Shown here: positions 62,620-64,000 of the stretch, piece after piece
How the letters are laid out: each line of letters starts with the position of its first letter
Numbering within the stretch: the first letter of the stretch is position 1
DNA from: Tenacibaculum haliotis
GTDB lineage: Bacteria > Bacteroidota > Bacteroidia > Flavobacteriales > Flavobacteriaceae
Assembly: GCF_025215075.1 (NCBI RefSeq)
Contig: NZ_JAOBTH010000023.1
Coordinates: 62,001 to 126,000, forward strand
Length of the DNA stretch: 64,000 bases
Reading direction: 5' to 3'
Position numbers and translations under genes: made by a program
Notes under the pieces: model-generated
Told to the model about the DNA's origin: nothing
The model's input: the letters and a program-made list of their open reading frames with translations, nothing else
Database searches by the model: none

Positions 62620-63048
62620 TTATTTTTTTAGATAAGGAGTAATTTTATCAATTAAATCTTCAGGTGATTTTACATAGGCAAAAAAGTTAGCAATTTCTTT
62701 TTCATTGCGTATTAAAATAAAACGAGGAACCATCTTTGTGTTAAATCGTTTTTTGGCTTTATTAAAATAGGTAAGCGCTTCTTTTTTACTTTTATCTAAA
62801 TCGTTGTAAACTTTTACCATTACAAATTTTTTAGAAAAATCTTGAAATTTTTTAGTGTCATAGGCATATTTCTGAACAGTTCTGCAAGGCACACATTTCT
62901 TCTCTCCTAAGTATATAAAAACATCTTTATTGTTTTCTTTACCGTAAGCAATGGCGCTGTCAATATCTGTGCGCCAATTAATACCTTGAGAAAAAGTTTG
63001 AAGACAGGTAAAAAAAGTAATGATAAATATAATTTTTTTCATTTTCAT
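62620..63048 (-). CDS. Exported thioredoxin-fold protein
   Basis: A 142-residue protein with a signal peptide (MKMKKIIFIITFFTCLQTFSQ). Its thioredoxin fold has KKCVPCRTV (Cys52, Cys55) as the redox motif, preceded by VFIYLGE rather than the usual W-C. MVPRFILIRNEKEIANFFAY contains the cis-Pro loop. It is similar in type to the proteins called thioredoxin-family in Bacteroidota. Its role (reductant or isomerase in the periplasm) is not determined. It is close behind cmk (29-base gap). ATGs at 63048 and 63042 are both possible. Confidence 0.75.
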   Translation of the reverse strand: MKMKKIIFIITFFTCLQTFSQGINWRTDIDSAIAYGKENNKDVFIYLGEKKCVPCRTVQKYAYDTKKFQDFSKKFVMVKVYNDLDKSKKEALTYFNKAKKRFNTKMVPRFILIRNEKEIANFFAYVKSPEDLIDKITPYLKK

Positions 63049-63077
63049 AAAATTTATTTTCTATAAAAATAGGTAAA

Positions 63078-63767
63078 TTATTGTAATCGCATGTTTACTA
63101 AACTCATAATACGTTCAAATTGTTCTTTTAATCCCATGTCAGAATTATCAAACTCTACTGCATCTTCACAAAGAATTAGCGGTGAGTCTTCTCGTGTAGA
63201 ATCTATTCTGTCACGTTCTTGAACGTTGTGTAATATTTCTTCATAATTTACTTTGTCTCCACGATCTAGTAGTTCTTTGTATCGACGAGTAGCACGTTTA
63301 TCAGCAGAAGCGGTCATAAATAATTTTAATTCAGCATCAGGAAAAACAACAGTACCTATATCACGTCCATCCATTACAATACCTTTATTTTTACCCATTT
63401 CTTGTTGTTCGCTCACCAATTTTTTGCGGATTTCAGAAATCGTAGCAACTTTACTTACCAATCTAGAAACTTCAATAGTTCTAATTTCTTTTTCAATATT
63501 GGTATTATTTAAATAAGCTTCCCCAAAACCTACGTTTTCATTAAAAACAAAAGAAAGAGAAATTTTATGTAAGTCAGCAATTAAATCATCAGCATTAAAA
63601 TGCGTATCGGAAATGTAATTTTGTTGCATTGCATATAGGGTAACAGCTCTGTACATGGCGCCGGTATCAACATAAATATATTCGAGTTGCTTTGCTAATT
63701 GTTTAGCGATAGTACTTTTTCCTGTTGATGAAAATCCGTCAATAGCAATAATAATTTTCTGTTTCAT
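63078..63767 (-). CDS. cmk: Cytidylate kinase
   Basis: A 229-residue CMP/dCMP kinase. IAIDGFSSTGKSTIAKQLA (8-26) is the P-loop, VDTGAMYRAVTLYA the CMP-binding segment, VMDGRDIGTVVFPDAELKLFMTASADKRATRR the core, and the lid is near residues 165-180. It is cytosolic and feeds CTP and dCTP pools. No gene is visible between it and the right edge of the window. Confidence 0.95.
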   Translation of the reverse strand: MKQKIIIAIDGFSSTGKSTIAKQLAKQLEYIYVDTGAMYRAVTLYAMQQNYISDTHFNADDLIADLHKISLSFVFNENVGFGEAYLNNTNIEKEIRTIEVSRLVSKVATISEIRKKLVSEQQEMGKNKGIVMDGRDIGTVVFPDAELKLFMTASADKRATRRYKELLDRGDKVNYEEILHNVQERDRIDSTREDSPLILCEDAVEFDNSDMGLKEQFERIMSLVNMRLQ

Positions 63768-64000
63768 ACTTTAAAAAATTAGAAGAACAAATATACGTCA
63801 TAATCTCCTGTTTTTATTAGAAGGACTATGTAATAATTTTGTTTTTTTTAGCAAATTAGAATTGTTTGTTAAGATCTTAATGTGTTTGTAATTAGGTTCT
63901 TACAGGATTTTGTTAATGTTGTCTTGTGTTAGTGAGATAGATTTTATATATTAGATTTTATTTGTTACATAAAAAGTATACATTTGATGTTTATTAAAAG
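63768..64000. other. Right-edge intergenic region
   Basis: 233 AT-rich bases with no credible ORF. A TACATTTG at 63979-63986 fits the -7 consensus for a rightward gene beyond the window, but there is no well-placed -33, so this is only suggestive. Confidence 0.4.

Overview
This window is a stretch of chromosome from a low-G+C member of the Bacteroidota, almost certainly family Flavobacteriaceae. The evidence is the gene content (a hemC-hemD fusion, FecI/FecR/TonB-receptor triads, a GlmU-family protein, a MeaB GTPase, many secreted proteins with MKK-type signals) and the promoters, which follow the Bacteroidota primary-sigma pattern TTTG-N19-TAnnTTTG rather than the E. coli pattern. I cannot fix the genus from sequence alone. 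No rRNA, tRNA, CRISPR array, prophage or insertion sequence is visible.

Layout. 1-10928: a heme biosynthesis locus. hemH (cut by the left edge), a SpoU-type RNA methyltransferase and an AraC regulator run leftward. hemA, hemCD (fused), hemB, hemL, hemE and hemF run rightward, with three accessory genes between them: a PrcB-like lipoprotein, a thioredoxin-fold protein and an EI24/CysZ-like membrane protein. 10947-13583: a lone superfamily 2 helicase with a membrane hairpin. 13895-16033: a 2-oxoacid dehydrogenase E2 and a secreted protein. 16089-19264: a leftward operon of small-molecule enzymes. 19389-27023: two ECF sigma modules with promoters of non-housekeeping type, separated by a TolB-like/SnoaL protein, a secreted protein, csaA and meaB. 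27137-32368: cysS, yidD, lgt, a small secreted protein, a guanine-deaminase-like enzyme and fumC. 32369-33185: a 57-codon membrane-protein gene with its own promoter and terminator, then a noncoding element built of nested inverted repeats. 33186-43914: an outer-membrane barrel receptor, a glycosylasparaginase-like lipoprotein, yidC, pyrG, rpmH and carB. 43985-50143: a MarR-controlled RND efflux operon with two matching operator-like palindromes. 50202-53220: a cyclase, a thioesterase, a small membrane protein and a GlmU-like protein. 53256-58951: a FecI/FecR/TonB-receptor triad and an M14 peptidase. 58964-63767: coaD, ddl, a PASTA protein, rluD, a thioredoxin-fold protein and cmk.

How it works together. 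The left end supplies heme from glutamyl-tRNA. All steps are present except the protoporphyrinogen oxidation step, which is not in this window. A candidate iron-type palindrome lies in front of the AraC gene. The centre is rich in regulatory modules (two ECF systems, MarR/RND, FecIR). Their promoters and operators can be read from repeated motifs, and these are the most informative signals in the window. No clearly new multi-gene system was found. The best candidates for undescribed biology are the membrane-tethered helicase, the divergent ECF promoter pair with an ATT-started sigma gene, the 57-aa membrane protein and the nested-repeat element at about 32776-33162.
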